A DNA stretch of 64,000 nucleotides from assembly GCA_947494695.1 (NCBI GenBank), contig CANLWB010000002.1:62001-126000 (forward strand), given 5' to 3'. Source of the stretch: an uncultured Flavobacteriaceae bacterium (GTDB taxonomy: Bacteria > Bacteroidota > Bacteroidia > Flavobacteriales > Flavobacteriaceae). A program made the translations under genes and the position numbers. Numbering within the stretch: the first letter of the stretch is position 1; the number at the start of each line of letters is the position of its first letter. The notes under the pieces were generated by a model. The model made no database searches. It was not told the DNA's origin and worked only from the letters and a program-made list of their open reading frames with translations. This document shows, piece by piece, positions 27,892 to 36,568 of this stretch.

Positions 27892-30126
27892 ATGAAAAAC
27901 ATTATATTAACGCTACTTATAACTTTATCCTTTATTGGATTACAAGCACAAGAAGTTACTAGAAGTCTATTACATTTAGGAAATAAATTTGAGGTAAAAA
28001 TAGAACACTCAAAAAACAATTTGTTTATGGTGTATATTACCAATACAACAAATGATGGTTCGGCGAAAAACAAAAGTATTTCTAATACTTTCACAGAAGC
28101 AGAATTTCAAAAATGGGTAGCCAAAGAGTTTGATAAACTTATAAAAAACTATACGTTTAGTACAAAAACAATTCAAAGTTTACAGCTATCTAAAGAACAA
28201 GTGAATGAGTTAGATAAAATAACTGATGATATTTATAAAAATTTTACACCAGTAAAAGATACTCTAGTAGTACGTTTTAAAAAAGATGTAGAATATGGTT
28301 CTTTTAATGATTTCAAAATTAAGATAGATAATGGAGATTATAAAAAAGGAAAAAACTCTTATTACTTAATAGATAAAAAAGACTCTAAATATTACATAAA
28401 TATTGATACATTAAACTTCACAAACGAAAAAGAGTTTTTCGAACAATTAAATATTGCTACTTCCAAAGATACTGCTAAAATTTATAAACATTTATATCCC
28501 AAGGAAGAGTTGAAAAAAGCGGTAAACAAAGAATTTTCAAAAGTGAATTTTCAAAAAACTGCAGCATTACACAAAGGTTCATTTAAAAATGATGGTTTTC
28601 AGTTTATAGGAAATTATAGTGCAGAAGATGCCACAAAAGTCGTCTATGCTACTGAGATTTTACAGGAAGCAAAAAACAAATTCTTTACCCTACGTTTTTG
28701 TAGCAATAAAGAAGATACAGCTTGTATAAACACTATAAAATTAGATTTTGATGTAAGCAAAGAAAAGTTAAAAAGTGTTATTAATGAATCATTAAATCCA
28801 GATATAACAGAAGAGGAACATATTGTTTTATATTTAAAATGCCAAACATTAAACAATGATGTGTATGATAAAGTAATAAAAGCACCTGTACAAAAAGAAG
28901 TAGACTCTCTTATCAATCTTATAGAAAATGAGCGTACTAAATATTCTGGAATCCTAAAATTAAATAGCGAGGCTAAAATCTATAAAAAGCCTAAAACAGA
29001 GAATTTTACATTAATAAGTATAGAAGATACTAATAAGAAATTTATACCCGCTTATGCGTCTGTTCGTTTTTTTAACAAAAGAGCCAACAATATTGTTTTG
29101 GTGGGTAATGTTGTAGATTCATCTGGAGAGGTAATACAAGAACAGGTTTCTGTGAACTTTCAATGGAGTATTCCTATACGTAGTTTTAATAGTAATTTAA
29201 ATAGCATTAGCATTGTAGATTCTAAGGGCAAAACCATTGGGCACATAAACTACAATGAAGTGTTTCAATATTACCCTTACGAAGAAAAATTCAACTATGC
29301 TGTTAAAAACAAAGAGTATAGAGTTACAGCCAATGATAGTGTAAAAATAGAACAACGTAAACTAGCAAATTACTTTAATCCCATTATTTTTTCTGACTTT
29401 TTAGGATTAACCCCAGGTTCAGAAAATGGGTTACTATTTGCAGAAGGAAGAGTAAACATTCCAATGTGGATTTTTAACGTTAGAAAAACTTCTTTCTTTA
29501 CAGCACTACGTGCGGATATAAACCTTTCTTTATACAATGGTTTTAATGATACCTCTAGAGCAATCACAAAAACGAGCACAACAGCAATTAACTTAGCAAA
29601 TCCTGTTGATGTTAATTTGTTTGACCATGTAAAATTTGCTAATGTAATGGCAGGCATTTCTTTAGACGTTTTTAATTTAGAATTAAAAGGGTTAAGTACG
29701 GACATCAGTTTAGGTGGAGGTGTGCGTTATTATAGAGCCGCATTAAATCATACACAAACAAATACAACGGGTGCAGATATTATTACAACAGACCAATTAA
29801 ATGCTTTGGCTCCAGAGTTAAATATTAATTTTCAAATACGTCCACAAACTAATTTTGGTGCAGATTTAAATCTTTCATATAGTTGGTTGAATGCAAGAGG
29901 TTCTAGAAACGATACTCCTATAAATATTTTAGGAGACACAAAAGACAAACGTATGTTTCGTCTAAACCTAGATATTTTCTCTAAAATAAACCCAGATAAT
30001 TCTAATGGTGGGGTATATGGTAGAATAGGAGGTTTTTATAGCATAGCTTCTAAAGACTTTTACCCTCAAATTATGGTGGGTTATGCTACCAATTTATCGT
30101 CTTTTGTAAATAAATTTAAGAAGTAA
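27892..30126 (+). CDS. Large secreted protein, probably outer-membrane associated
   Basis: 744 residues, family not recognised. The signal peptide is MKNIILTLLITLSFIGLQAQ. The first 480 residues are Lys- and Asn-rich and look like repeated small alpha/beta units. From about 490 the alternating hydrophobic pattern and Gly/aromatic content (for example DISLGGGVRYYR and GGVYGRIGGFYS) suggest an outer-membrane beta-barrel. It is a lone gene on its strand in this part of the island and may be cargo affecting the cell surface. Confidence 0.6.
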   Translation: MKNIILTLLITLSFIGLQAQEVTRSLLHLGNKFEVKIEHSKNNLFMVYITNTTNDGSAKNKSISNTFTEAEFQKWVAKEFDKLIKNYTFSTKTIQSLQLSKEQVNELDKITDDIYKNFTPVKDTLVVRFKKDVEYGSFNDFKIKIDNGDYKKGKNSYYLIDKKDSKYYINIDTLNFTNEKEFFEQLNIATSKDTAKIYKHLYPKEELKKAVNKEFSKVNFQKTAALHKGSFKNDGFQFIGNYSAEDATKVVYATEILQEAKNKFFTLRFCSNKEDTACINTIKLDFDVSKEKLKSVINESLNPDITEEEHIVLYLKCQTLNNDVYDKVIKAPVQKEVDSLINLIENERTKYSGILKLNSEAKIYKKPKTENFTLISIEDTNKKFIPAYASVRFFNKRANNIVLVGNVVDSSGEVIQEQVSVNFQWSIPIRSFNSNLNSISIVDSKGKTIGHINYNEVFQYYPYEEKFNYAVKNKEYRVTANDSVKIEQRKLANYFNPIIFSDFLGLTPGSENGLLFAEGRVNIPMWIFNVRKTSFFTALRADINLSLYNGFNDTSRAITKTSTTAINLANPVDVNLFDHVKFANVMAGISLDVFNLELKGLSTDISLGGGVRYYRAALNHTQTNTTGADIITTDQLNALAPELNINFQIRPQTNFGADLNLSYSWLNARGSRNDTPINILGDTKDKRMFRLNLDIFSKINPDNSNGGVYGRIGGFYSIASKDFYPQIMVGYATNLSSFVNKFKK

Positions 30127-30249
30127 TAAAAAATCTAAAACAAATATTTCATTGAAAAAACATTTAGTATACCCTCTCTATTTTTTAGCATTAAGCCATA
30201 GTATTTTTAACAATTATACTGACACGGCTTTTTAATATAATAAATCACT

Positions 30250-30393
30250 ATGTGGAAAGACAGCGAAACAGATATTGACTTATTAGACTTTGACTATTTA
30301 ATAAGTATGACAAAAAACATCATAGAAAATGATGAACTTACCCCCAGCAGTTTAAGAAGAAATAGAAAACCTAACATAATTTTGATGTACTAA
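30250..30393 (+). pseudogene. N-terminal remnant resembling a KAP-type P-loop NTPase
   Basis: A 47-codon frame beginning MWKDSETDIDLLDFDYL and continuing ENDELTPSSL. From memory this is the start of KAP-family P-loop NTPases, where a Walker A motif (GxxGxGKS) normally follows within a few residues. Here it runs into RRNRKPNIILMY and stops, so the ATPase body is lost. It lies 11 bp before the zinc-ribbon gene. It is best read as scar tissue from cargo replacement at this site. Confidence 0.5.
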
Positions 30394-30404
30394 AAACAAT
30401 ATGC

Positions 30405-30629
30405 ATGCTGGATTTAAATTATTTTGAAATTCAAATATCTTGTCCTAAATGCAAGTATACTATTGATATATACCTTATTGATGTTAAAAATGAAGATGTA
30501 GTCTTTTGTCACAACTGTAAAGCATCAATCCAATTAAAAGATAGTGACGCTTCATCCTATAAAGGAATTAAAGAAATCAATAATACTTTTAATGAATTGA
30601 AAAATACACTAAAAAAACTAGGAAAATAA
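30405..30629 (+). CDS. Zinc-ribbon small protein
   Basis: A 74-residue protein with two Cys pairs, CPKC (residues 13-16) and CHNC (35-38), forming a likely zinc ribbon. A helical, Lys-rich C-terminus (NNTFNELKNTLKKLGK) follows. One base separates its stop from the ATG of the PD-(D/E)XK nuclease gene, so the two are translationally coupled and probably act together. No named family. Confidence 0.72.
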   Translation: MLDLNYFEIQISCPKCKYTIDIYLIDVKNEDVVFCHNCKASIQLKDSDASSYKGIKEINNTFNELKNTLKKLGK

Positions 30630-30630
30630 A

Positions 30631-31584
30631 ATGTATTATAATCATAATTTGAGAACTGAGCTACAGGAATGGAAAAGTAGACTAGTGAGAGCTGATTTTA
30701 ATCTGTTTGGAAATCAATTAAAGTTCTTTTTTGATTTTATAGAAAATAATAAGCTTTTATACGGATTGCTAAAAGAGGCTAATCATAAATATAAGTTTGA
30801 AAAAACTTTTTTTGACAATTTGGATAAAAGTGAAGGGTATTTTGATGTTGAATTTAAAAGCCCTGCTGAACAAGCTGCCTACTCCTATCAATTAATTCAA
30901 CATTGCGTTTCTATTGTAGGTTTTTCTAAAATAAATCAAAACTATTATTATGGAATAGGTGAATATAATGCTCAAGAAATTGTTATAATTGAAAATATAA
31001 TTACACCTATTATTTATTTTTTTCACGATGTACTGAACAAATCTAACTCAACAACTTATTTATTGGAAAAGTACAAAAGAAGAGTAGAATGGTTTACCAA
31101 GAGCAGTCTAATTGACAAATATAAATGTGCTACCAAGAATTATGAAGATATTTTAGAAGAAGATTTAAAACTATTTCTTTTTGACCAAGGAATAGATTAT
31201 CCTTTTTCCACTCCTAAGTCTGCTTCTGGAAGAGCAGATATAATAGGTGCAATTGATACTGAAAATCCATTAATTATTGAAATTAAAATACTAGACAAAG
31301 AAAAGAACTATGGATTAGAAAGGGTAAAATCTGGATTTCATCAAATTGTAAATTACACTAATGACTATAATAAAGATGATGGCTACTTAGTGATATTTAA
31401 TTTTGATAAAGTTAAGTATGACTTTAAACTTGACAACATCAATTCATTTCCTCCTATGTTAACACTAAACAACAAAACTTATTATTTCATAATAATTAAT
31501 ATGTATGACAAAGAAACTGCAAGTAAATTAGGTCGTATTGAGAAAATTGAAATTTCGGAAGGTCAATTATTAAAAAGTAATTAA
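30631..31584 (+). CDS. PD-(D/E)XK nuclease-like protein
   Basis: 317 residues. The N-terminal 165 residues are helical with no recognised domain. The C-terminal region has a restriction-nuclease-like core: Glu176/Glu177 on a helix, Asp203 in SGRADIIGA, Glu217 and Lys219 in PLIIEIKI, and Gln238 in GFHQIVNYTND, followed by a hydrophobic strand GYLVIF. This order (E, D, ExK, Q) is the PD-(D/E)XK signature. It is coupled to the zinc-ribbon gene and lies 94 bp before the Gabija-like ATPase gene, on the same strand. It may be an accessory effector of the defence locus. Confidence 0.72.
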   Translation: MYYNHNLRTELQEWKSRLVRADFNLFGNQLKFFFDFIENNKLLYGLLKEANHKYKFEKTFFDNLDKSEGYFDVEFKSPAEQAAYSYQLIQHCVSIVGFSKINQNYYYGIGEYNAQEIVIIENIITPIIYFFHDVLNKSNSTTYLLEKYKRRVEWFTKSSLIDKYKCATKNYEDILEEDLKLFLFDQGIDYPFSTPKSASGRADIIGAIDTENPLIIEIKILDKEKNYGLERVKSGFHQIVNYTNDYNKDDGYLVIFNFDKVKYDFKLDNINSFPPMLTLNNKTYYFIIINMYDKETASKLGRIEKIEISEGQLLKSN

Positions 31585-31678
31585 TAAGGAAAGTATAATT
31601 ACATCCAATCTAATTTACTATGTAGTTTATATGGTTTTACAATGATGAGATTACAATTATTATCACAAAACAAACTCT

Positions 31679-33370
31679 ATGAAAATATCATATGTGAAAA
31701 TTGAAAACTATAGAAATTTTCAAAATTTCGAAATAACACTACCTAAATTGTCTATTCTCATTGGTGAAAATGACTCAGGTAAAAGTAATTTCATAAATGC
31801 CCTAAAACTACCTCTTTCTGGTAATGAATTTGAGTTTGGTTCTAGAAGGTTATACCCTTCTGATTTCAATACAAATACTATAAAAAAATTCTATAATGAC
31901 TTTCCTAGCTCTGTAGAAAAGAATACAATTATTCCAATAATAAAAGTAACTATAAGATTTGATGAGATTAATGATGAGGATAACTATGCTAAGGCAATAG
32001 TGGGGAAATGGATAACAGAACTTGAAGGAGAGGATATTTATGAAATACAATATGTCTTTAAACCCAAAAATAATGATGAATTTATAGAATACATTGAGCT
32101 TCAATTGAAAGAAAAAACTAAAAACGAAGAGCCTGTATTGCCAACAGAACTTTATGAATACGCTGTTGTATCAACTAATAATAGAAAATCAATCTCATTT
32201 CATGAATTAAAACATATATCAATAAATATAATTAATGCAGAAAGAGATGACTTCTCCGTATCCAATACAATGAAGTCAAATAGTGTATTGGCAAAACTTT
32301 TAGAGAAAGAATTAAATGAGCAAGAGAAATCTCAGATTCACAATGCATATAAGAAGTTTTTTCAAGAAATAAAGAATCAAGATAACTTTAGTAAAATTTT
32401 CAAAAAAGATGAAAGTTTTAAAAACATTGATGACCTAATAGATAATATAGATTGTATTCCTAATCTAGCAAACTTGAAAAATATTCTCTCTAATATAACT
32501 TTAGGTTATGGAAATGAATTTCTTTACCAAAAAGGATTAGGTGTTAGGAATTTAATTTTCATTTTACTTTTTTTTCAACATTATAAAAACAAGGAAGAAA
32601 ACTTTAATTTGAACTGTATTGAAGAACCAGAATCTCATCTAAGCACAAATAATCTTAATTTAATTTTAGATTATATAATGAAGACTAACAGTAAATTAAA
32701 TGATTCTAGCTTATCTCAAACTATAATTACTACTCATAAACCAGAAGTAATTAATAAGTTAAAATTCAACAATGTCATTGCTTTAAGTAATAATAAAGCT
32801 ATTTCTTTTCAAGATATAGACAAAGATTTAGTTAGCTATTTAGCAAAAAGACCAAACTTTGATATTCTAAAACTCCTCTTTTCTAATAAGATAATACTTG
32901 TAGAAGGAACTACAGAGGAAATGTTGATAAATACTTATCTTGACATTGAAAAGGATAGTCTCTATAATATAGATGTACTAAGTATAGGTCATAAAGGGTT
33001 TAGGAAATTTCTAGATGTTTGGCTAAAATTAAACGAAAAAAACCTAAACAAAAAAATAGGTATAATTAGAGATTTTGACAACCAACCTAATGCTAAAAAT
33101 GAGCATGACAAATATCACAATGCCAATACAATTTATGTGAGCACCAGTAGTTTGTATACTTTAGAAGATGATTTAGTAAATACTGACAAAAATTACGAAC
33201 AAATATCAAAACATTTTGAGCTTGGAGATTCAAATGCTGATGAAGTATCTAAATACATGAAAGATAATAAAGCAGAAAGTATGCTCTCACTTTGTAATGC
33301 TATTTTAAATAAAGACATTACAATCAAACTTTCAAAACATATTTCTAATGTTATTAAGTTTTTAAAATGA
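31679..33370 (+). CDS. gajA: GajA-like OLD-family ATPase with TOPRIM nuclease domain
   Basis: 563 residues, close to the known size of GajA. Walker A is GENDSGKS (29-36), an ABC-like signature YQKGLGVRN lies near 283-291, Walker B is NCIEEPESHL (312-321), and the H-loop is TTHKPE. The TOPRIM domain starts at ILVEG (406-410, catalytic Glu409), continues with RDFD (Asp465, Asp467), and ends with an acidic TLEDD (494-498). Together with the next gene this is the Gabija layout, in which GajA nicks DNA and is controlled by nucleotides. The last 4 bp overlap the helicase start (ATGA). Confidence 0.85.
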   Translation: MKISYVKIENYRNFQNFEITLPKLSILIGENDSGKSNFINALKLPLSGNEFEFGSRRLYPSDFNTNTIKKFYNDFPSSVEKNTIIPIIKVTIRFDEINDEDNYAKAIVGKWITELEGEDIYEIQYVFKPKNNDEFIEYIELQLKEKTKNEEPVLPTELYEYAVVSTNNRKSISFHELKHISINIINAERDDFSVSNTMKSNSVLAKLLEKELNEQEKSQIHNAYKKFFQEIKNQDNFSKIFKKDESFKNIDDLIDNIDCIPNLANLKNILSNITLGYGNEFLYQKGLGVRNLIFILLFFQHYKNKEENFNLNCIEEPESHLSTNNLNLILDYIMKTNSKLNDSSLSQTIITTHKPEVINKLKFNNVIALSNNKAISFQDIDKDLVSYLAKRPNFDILKLLFSNKIILVEGTTEEMLINTYLDIEKDSLYNIDVLSIGHKGFRKFLDVWLKLNEKNLNKKIGIIRDFDNQPNAKNEHDKYHNANTIYVSTSSLYTLEDDLVNTDKNYEQISKHFELGDSNADEVSKYMKDNKAESMLSLCNAILNKDITIKLSKHISNVIKFLK

Positions 33371-34773
33371 TTGAAATTCAAGTTGCTGGTGCAGGAGCAG
33401 GAAAAACATATAGTCTCGCAGAAAGATTAAGTCAACTAGAAATTAATGCAAAAGACAATAAGTTAATATATGCCATAACATATACTAATTCAGCAAAAAA
33501 TAAAATCAAAAATACTCTAATTGATTTAAAGGGCTTTAACCATCAAAATATTATTGTTGAAACTATCCATAGTTTTCTGTTAAATGAAATTATTTACCCT
33601 TATAGTTCTTATATATTGAATGAAATTTATACAAAATCTGTTTCATTTCCTTTACCTGTTAAACCACAATTCAAAAATTTTAAGAAAAAACAATTAAGAG
33701 AATACGAGATTATACATAACGAAGATGTATTCAAAAAATCAAAAATTATTATTGATGTAACCAATAGCAAACATTCAAACCGTAATAAACGTAGAAAAGT
33801 AAATAAAGTTATTGAGTTGATTAAATCTAGAGTTCAAAATATTTTTATTGATGAAGTTCAAGACTTAGATGAAGACACTATTAAGGTTTTTGATGTTTTG
33901 GGTAATGCAGGTTTAAACATTTATATGGTTGGTGACCCTAAACAAGCAATTAAATTTAACAGAGCTTTTAGTGATTATATTAATCAATGTATTGAAAAAA
34001 AATCTAAAGAATATAATATACTTAAACCAATAAATAATACAAGAAGAGTTCCAAGTAGTATACTTTCTATATCTAATCTATTTTGTCCGGAAGGACAAAT
34101 ACAATCAAACATTTTCAAAAAAACTGGTTCTGTTTCTTACTGTTTTGGAAATAAAGAACAATTAAACAACATAAGCTCTAATTTTTTAAATAAGCAATCT
34201 TTAATATACATTGAGAAATCCCATGAAAGTTATCTAACCAAAAAAAATAATAGCACTTTGCATTTACCTGTTACTTTAGAAGATAAAATAAGGAACCTTA
34301 AAAAATTTAGACATTTAGATTCAGGCTTATTTTTAGAATCAATTTTATTAGAAATAAAAAGAAAATCTATAATACTTTCTCCTAAAGCAATTATTAGTGA
34401 AATGACATCCAAGTATGAAATAGACTTGAGTAAGCCTGAATATGCCGAATTAATTCAAAATTTAGAAAAATTCAAAAGTTTGGAAGAATATGAAATTGTA
34501 TCAAGTATAGATTCTGTAAAAGGCTTAGAGTCTGATTTATGTGTTTTTATTCTAAATGAGAATATGTTCAATTACCTTTTCAAAAAAATCACTAAAGCAA
34601 AGTACCATAATAAAATTTGGAATAAATTATATGTCGCTCTAACCAGAACTTCGAATGAATTAATATTCTTTATAGATATGAATTTGTTTTCAAAAACTAA
34701 CTTATCAGAAATTGAAGCTTCCTTTGCATCTCTTGAAATATCAAAATTAGATTTAGAAAATACACCCACTTAA
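33367..34773 (+). CDS. gajB: GajB-like UvrD-family helicase
   Basis: 468 residues, near the usual GajB size. SF1A motifs in order: Walker A GAGAGKT (8-14), motif II FIDEVQDLD near 160, motif III MVGDPKQAI near 187, motif IV NTRRVPSS, motif V SVKGLESD, and motif VI KLYVALTRT near 420. There is no nuclease domain, unlike AddA. Its start overlaps the stop of the GajA-like gene by 4 bp, so the proteins are made together. A 7-bp hairpin (TACACCC/GGGTGTA) spans its stop codon. Confidence 0.85.
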   Translation: MIEIQVAGAGAGKTYSLAERLSQLEINAKDNKLIYAITYTNSAKNKIKNTLIDLKGFNHQNIIVETIHSFLLNEIIYPYSSYILNEIYTKSVSFPLPVKPQFKNFKKKQLREYEIIHNEDVFKKSKIIIDVTNSKHSNRNKRRKVNKVIELIKSRVQNIFIDEVQDLDEDTIKVFDVLGNAGLNIYMVGDPKQAIKFNRAFSDYINQCIEKKSKEYNILKPINNTRRVPSSILSISNLFCPEGQIQSNIFKKTGSVSYCFGNKEQLNNISSNFLNKQSLIYIEKSHESYLTKKNNSTLHLPVTLEDKIRNLKKFRHLDSGLFLESILLEIKRKSIILSPKAIISEMTSKYEIDLSKPEYAELIQNLEKFKSLEEYEIVSSIDSVKGLESDLCVFILNENMFNYLFKKITKAKYHNKIWNKLYVALTRTSNELIFFIDMNLFSKTNLSEIEASFASLEISKLDLENTPT

Positions 34774-34885
34774 TAGCGGGTGTACCAATCAACTCAAAAA
34801 CCAATGGTTGTTATAACCACCATTAAGAGTTTGTGCTCGTCCATTTGTCAATTCAACAGCATTTACATTTCTATCTAAAAAAATG

Positions 34886-35407
34886 CTACTTGAAAAAAGA
34901 GATAATTTTCTCAGCTAGTGAATCATCCAATCCCGTATTGAAGTTAGTTTGAAAAAAATAAGGTTTTTGACTTTCTAAAAAATCATCTTCATCATCTAAT
35001 ATGGCATATTTAATTGATGACTTGAACTTATTTCTATTATCATCTAACCATTCTTGAATTTCAAGCCCTCTAGGTATTGGATTTTCCATATCATATGAAG
35101 ACGAAATAGGAGTTTTTCCATAGATTTTACCCTTAAACCCAACTGCATAGAATATATTTTGCAACTCTTGTAAATCTCTTAGTAATCTCCAAGATGAAGA
35201 AATAATAATTCTAGCTTCAGTTTCATTAACTATTTTATTTAAATACTCTATACAAACAGGGTCAAAATATCTTTTTATTGACTTGTCAAGAGCTTTACAA
35301 CTATTTGAATTATACCATTGCGTGCTATTTAAAACACCATCTATGTCAAGAAACAAAATATTTATAATAAAATTCTCACTGAGACTAAACAATATTTCCA
35401 ACTCCAT
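34886..35407 (-). CDS. HAD-fold phosphatase-like protein
   Basis: 173 residues with all HAD motifs: FLDIDGVLNS (Asp21, Asp23), IISSSWR (motif II) and AILDDEDDF (motif IV). The pattern SSSWRLLRD resembles the HAD domain grouped with Swiss Army Knife RNA-repair proteins, which is suggestive next to defence genes. Its start lies inside the 3' end of the ATPase gene (23-bp overlap in another frame), so it is translationally coupled to that gene. It converges with the GajB-like gene. Confidence 0.75.
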   Translation of the reverse strand: MELEILFSLSENFIINILFLDIDGVLNSTQWYNSNSCKALDKSIKRYFDPVCIEYLNKIVNETEARIIISSSWRLLRDLQELQNIFYAVGFKGKIYGKTPISSSYDMENPIPRGLEIQEWLDDNRNKFKSSIKYAILDDEDDFLESQKPYFFQTNFNTGLDDSLAEKIISFFK

Positions 35408-36257
35408 TTTGGCTGAAATTTTTGGGATGAATTAGTTTTTCGAGTTGCTCTTTCTTGTTAATAAATTGAGCCTGTAAGCTCTGTTGAAAAGAGGCATGTT
35501 CTTTATAAATTTCGGATAACTCTGAAATGGATAATGCGTTGTTTATCTTTTCTAGCACTTCTTCACTTGTAACTGGTTTTGCATGGCACCATTTCAAGAG
35601 TTTTTCACCTGTTTTAGTAGTAATTACGAATTCCTGTGAAGAAGAAAACAGATTAGTTCTGTCTTTAGAAACCTTACATTTATGTTGGTTGTTTACTAGT
35701 TCAAAATTTACAATTAGTTCGTACTCATACCCCTGTCTAGTTATTTCCTTTGTACCATGCTTAACAACTTCCATTCTTCCATTACTTCCAACATTTAAGG
35801 AGTAATCTACTTTTCTTCTTGTAGTAGTTATAATATGACAACTAGATTGTAATACCCTGTCTATAAATGCTTGGTGTCTTGCACCTACTTTACTCCAATC
35901 TTGAAACTTTGAGCCTAATTTTGCATGGATATCTAAACAGCCTCCTTTACCATTCCACTCTTGGCTTATACTGTCTATAATTATAACTTCTATATTTTCT
36001 GATTTTTCACAGACTTCAATAGCCTCTATGTAATGTTCTGGACTGTAAGGGGCTTTTAAGTCTAAGACATTAAAATTACCTAAGTTTGAATATAAAGATG
36101 CACTACTATTTTCTGTATCTATTACAGCTATTTTACTCCAATCTTGTGTTATTCCATAAGCTAATAGTAAAGCACTATAAGTCTTACCAAATCCACTAGC
36201 TCCGGATATTCCTAACCTGAGCTTTACATTTTGTCTTTTACTTTGTTTTAAGTTCAT
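35385..36257 (-). CDS. RecA-fold ATP-binding protein (AAA_24-like)
   Basis: 290 residues. Walker A is GASGFGKT (19-26) and Walker B is EVIIIDSIS near 95. A mid-protein segment TTTRRKVDY is seen. The shape resembles phage and plasmid AAA_24 NTPases linked to recombination or replication. The C-terminus HPKNFSQNGVGNIV shares FSQNGV with the protein at 26960-27355. It is followed by a coupled HAD gene, while the integrase gene lies about 310 bp upstream. It is likely a replication or recombination factor of the island. Confidence 0.75.
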   Translation of the reverse strand: MNLKQSKRQNVKLRLGISGASGFGKTYSALLLAYGITQDWSKIAVIDTENSSASLYSNLGNFNVLDLKAPYSPEHYIEAIEVCEKSENIEVIIIDSISQEWNGKGGCLDIHAKLGSKFQDWSKVGARHQAFIDRVLQSSCHIITTTRRKVDYSLNVGSNGRMEVVKHGTKEITRQGYEYELIVNFELVNNQHKCKVSKDRTNLFSSSQEFVITTKTGEKLLKWCHAKPVTSEEVLEKINNALSISELSEIYKEHASFQQSLQAQFINKKEQLEKLIHPKNFSQNGVGNIV

Positions 36258-36568
36258 AATTTATTTTTATTAAGATTAATATTTACCTGAAATATGTATT
36301 CAGATTAAACTGAAAAAGCATCTTACCCAGGTAGTAAAATGCTTTTTTTGATGTGTTTTTTAAGAAATGGCTATTAGCTATAAAATGCTTTCAAGCCCTA
36401 TATTTGTTGAGTTTAAGAGCTTCTATGTCAAGAAAAAATAGTAGCTTTGTGCATCTTTACAGCTACAAAAACTACTACTAAAGTAGTCCTCGTCCAGAGT
36501 TCCTGCGTTGTAAAATCCAAAGATTTTTCCAGGATGGGAAGATTTAAAAAGAAACCCTATTAGTTTCA
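36258..36568. other. Non-coding region between integrase and ATPase genes
   Basis: 311 bp. Contains the terminator-like hairpin listed separately. At 36440-36484 repeated complementary segments (TAGTAGC, GCTAC, ACTACTA, AGTAGT) could fold in competing ways. The palindrome ACTACTAAAGTAGT is the clearest part. No ORF. Confidence 0.4.
36313..36350. terminator. Intrinsic terminator between integrase and ATPase genes
   Basis: AAAAAGCAT and ATGCTTTTT pair, with an inner TTAC/GTAA stem separated by one mismatch, and a T run follows. It is symmetrical enough to work on either strand. On the minus strand it precedes the ATPase gene, so it would end transcription from the integrase side. Confidence 0.65.

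Noticed and set aside
31679-33370. The ATPase-TOPRIM gene as the AriA-AriB (PARIS) system
   Set aside because: In PARIS the ATPase and TOPRIM proteins are separate and no UvrD-type helicase is required; here both domains are in one protein next to a helicase.
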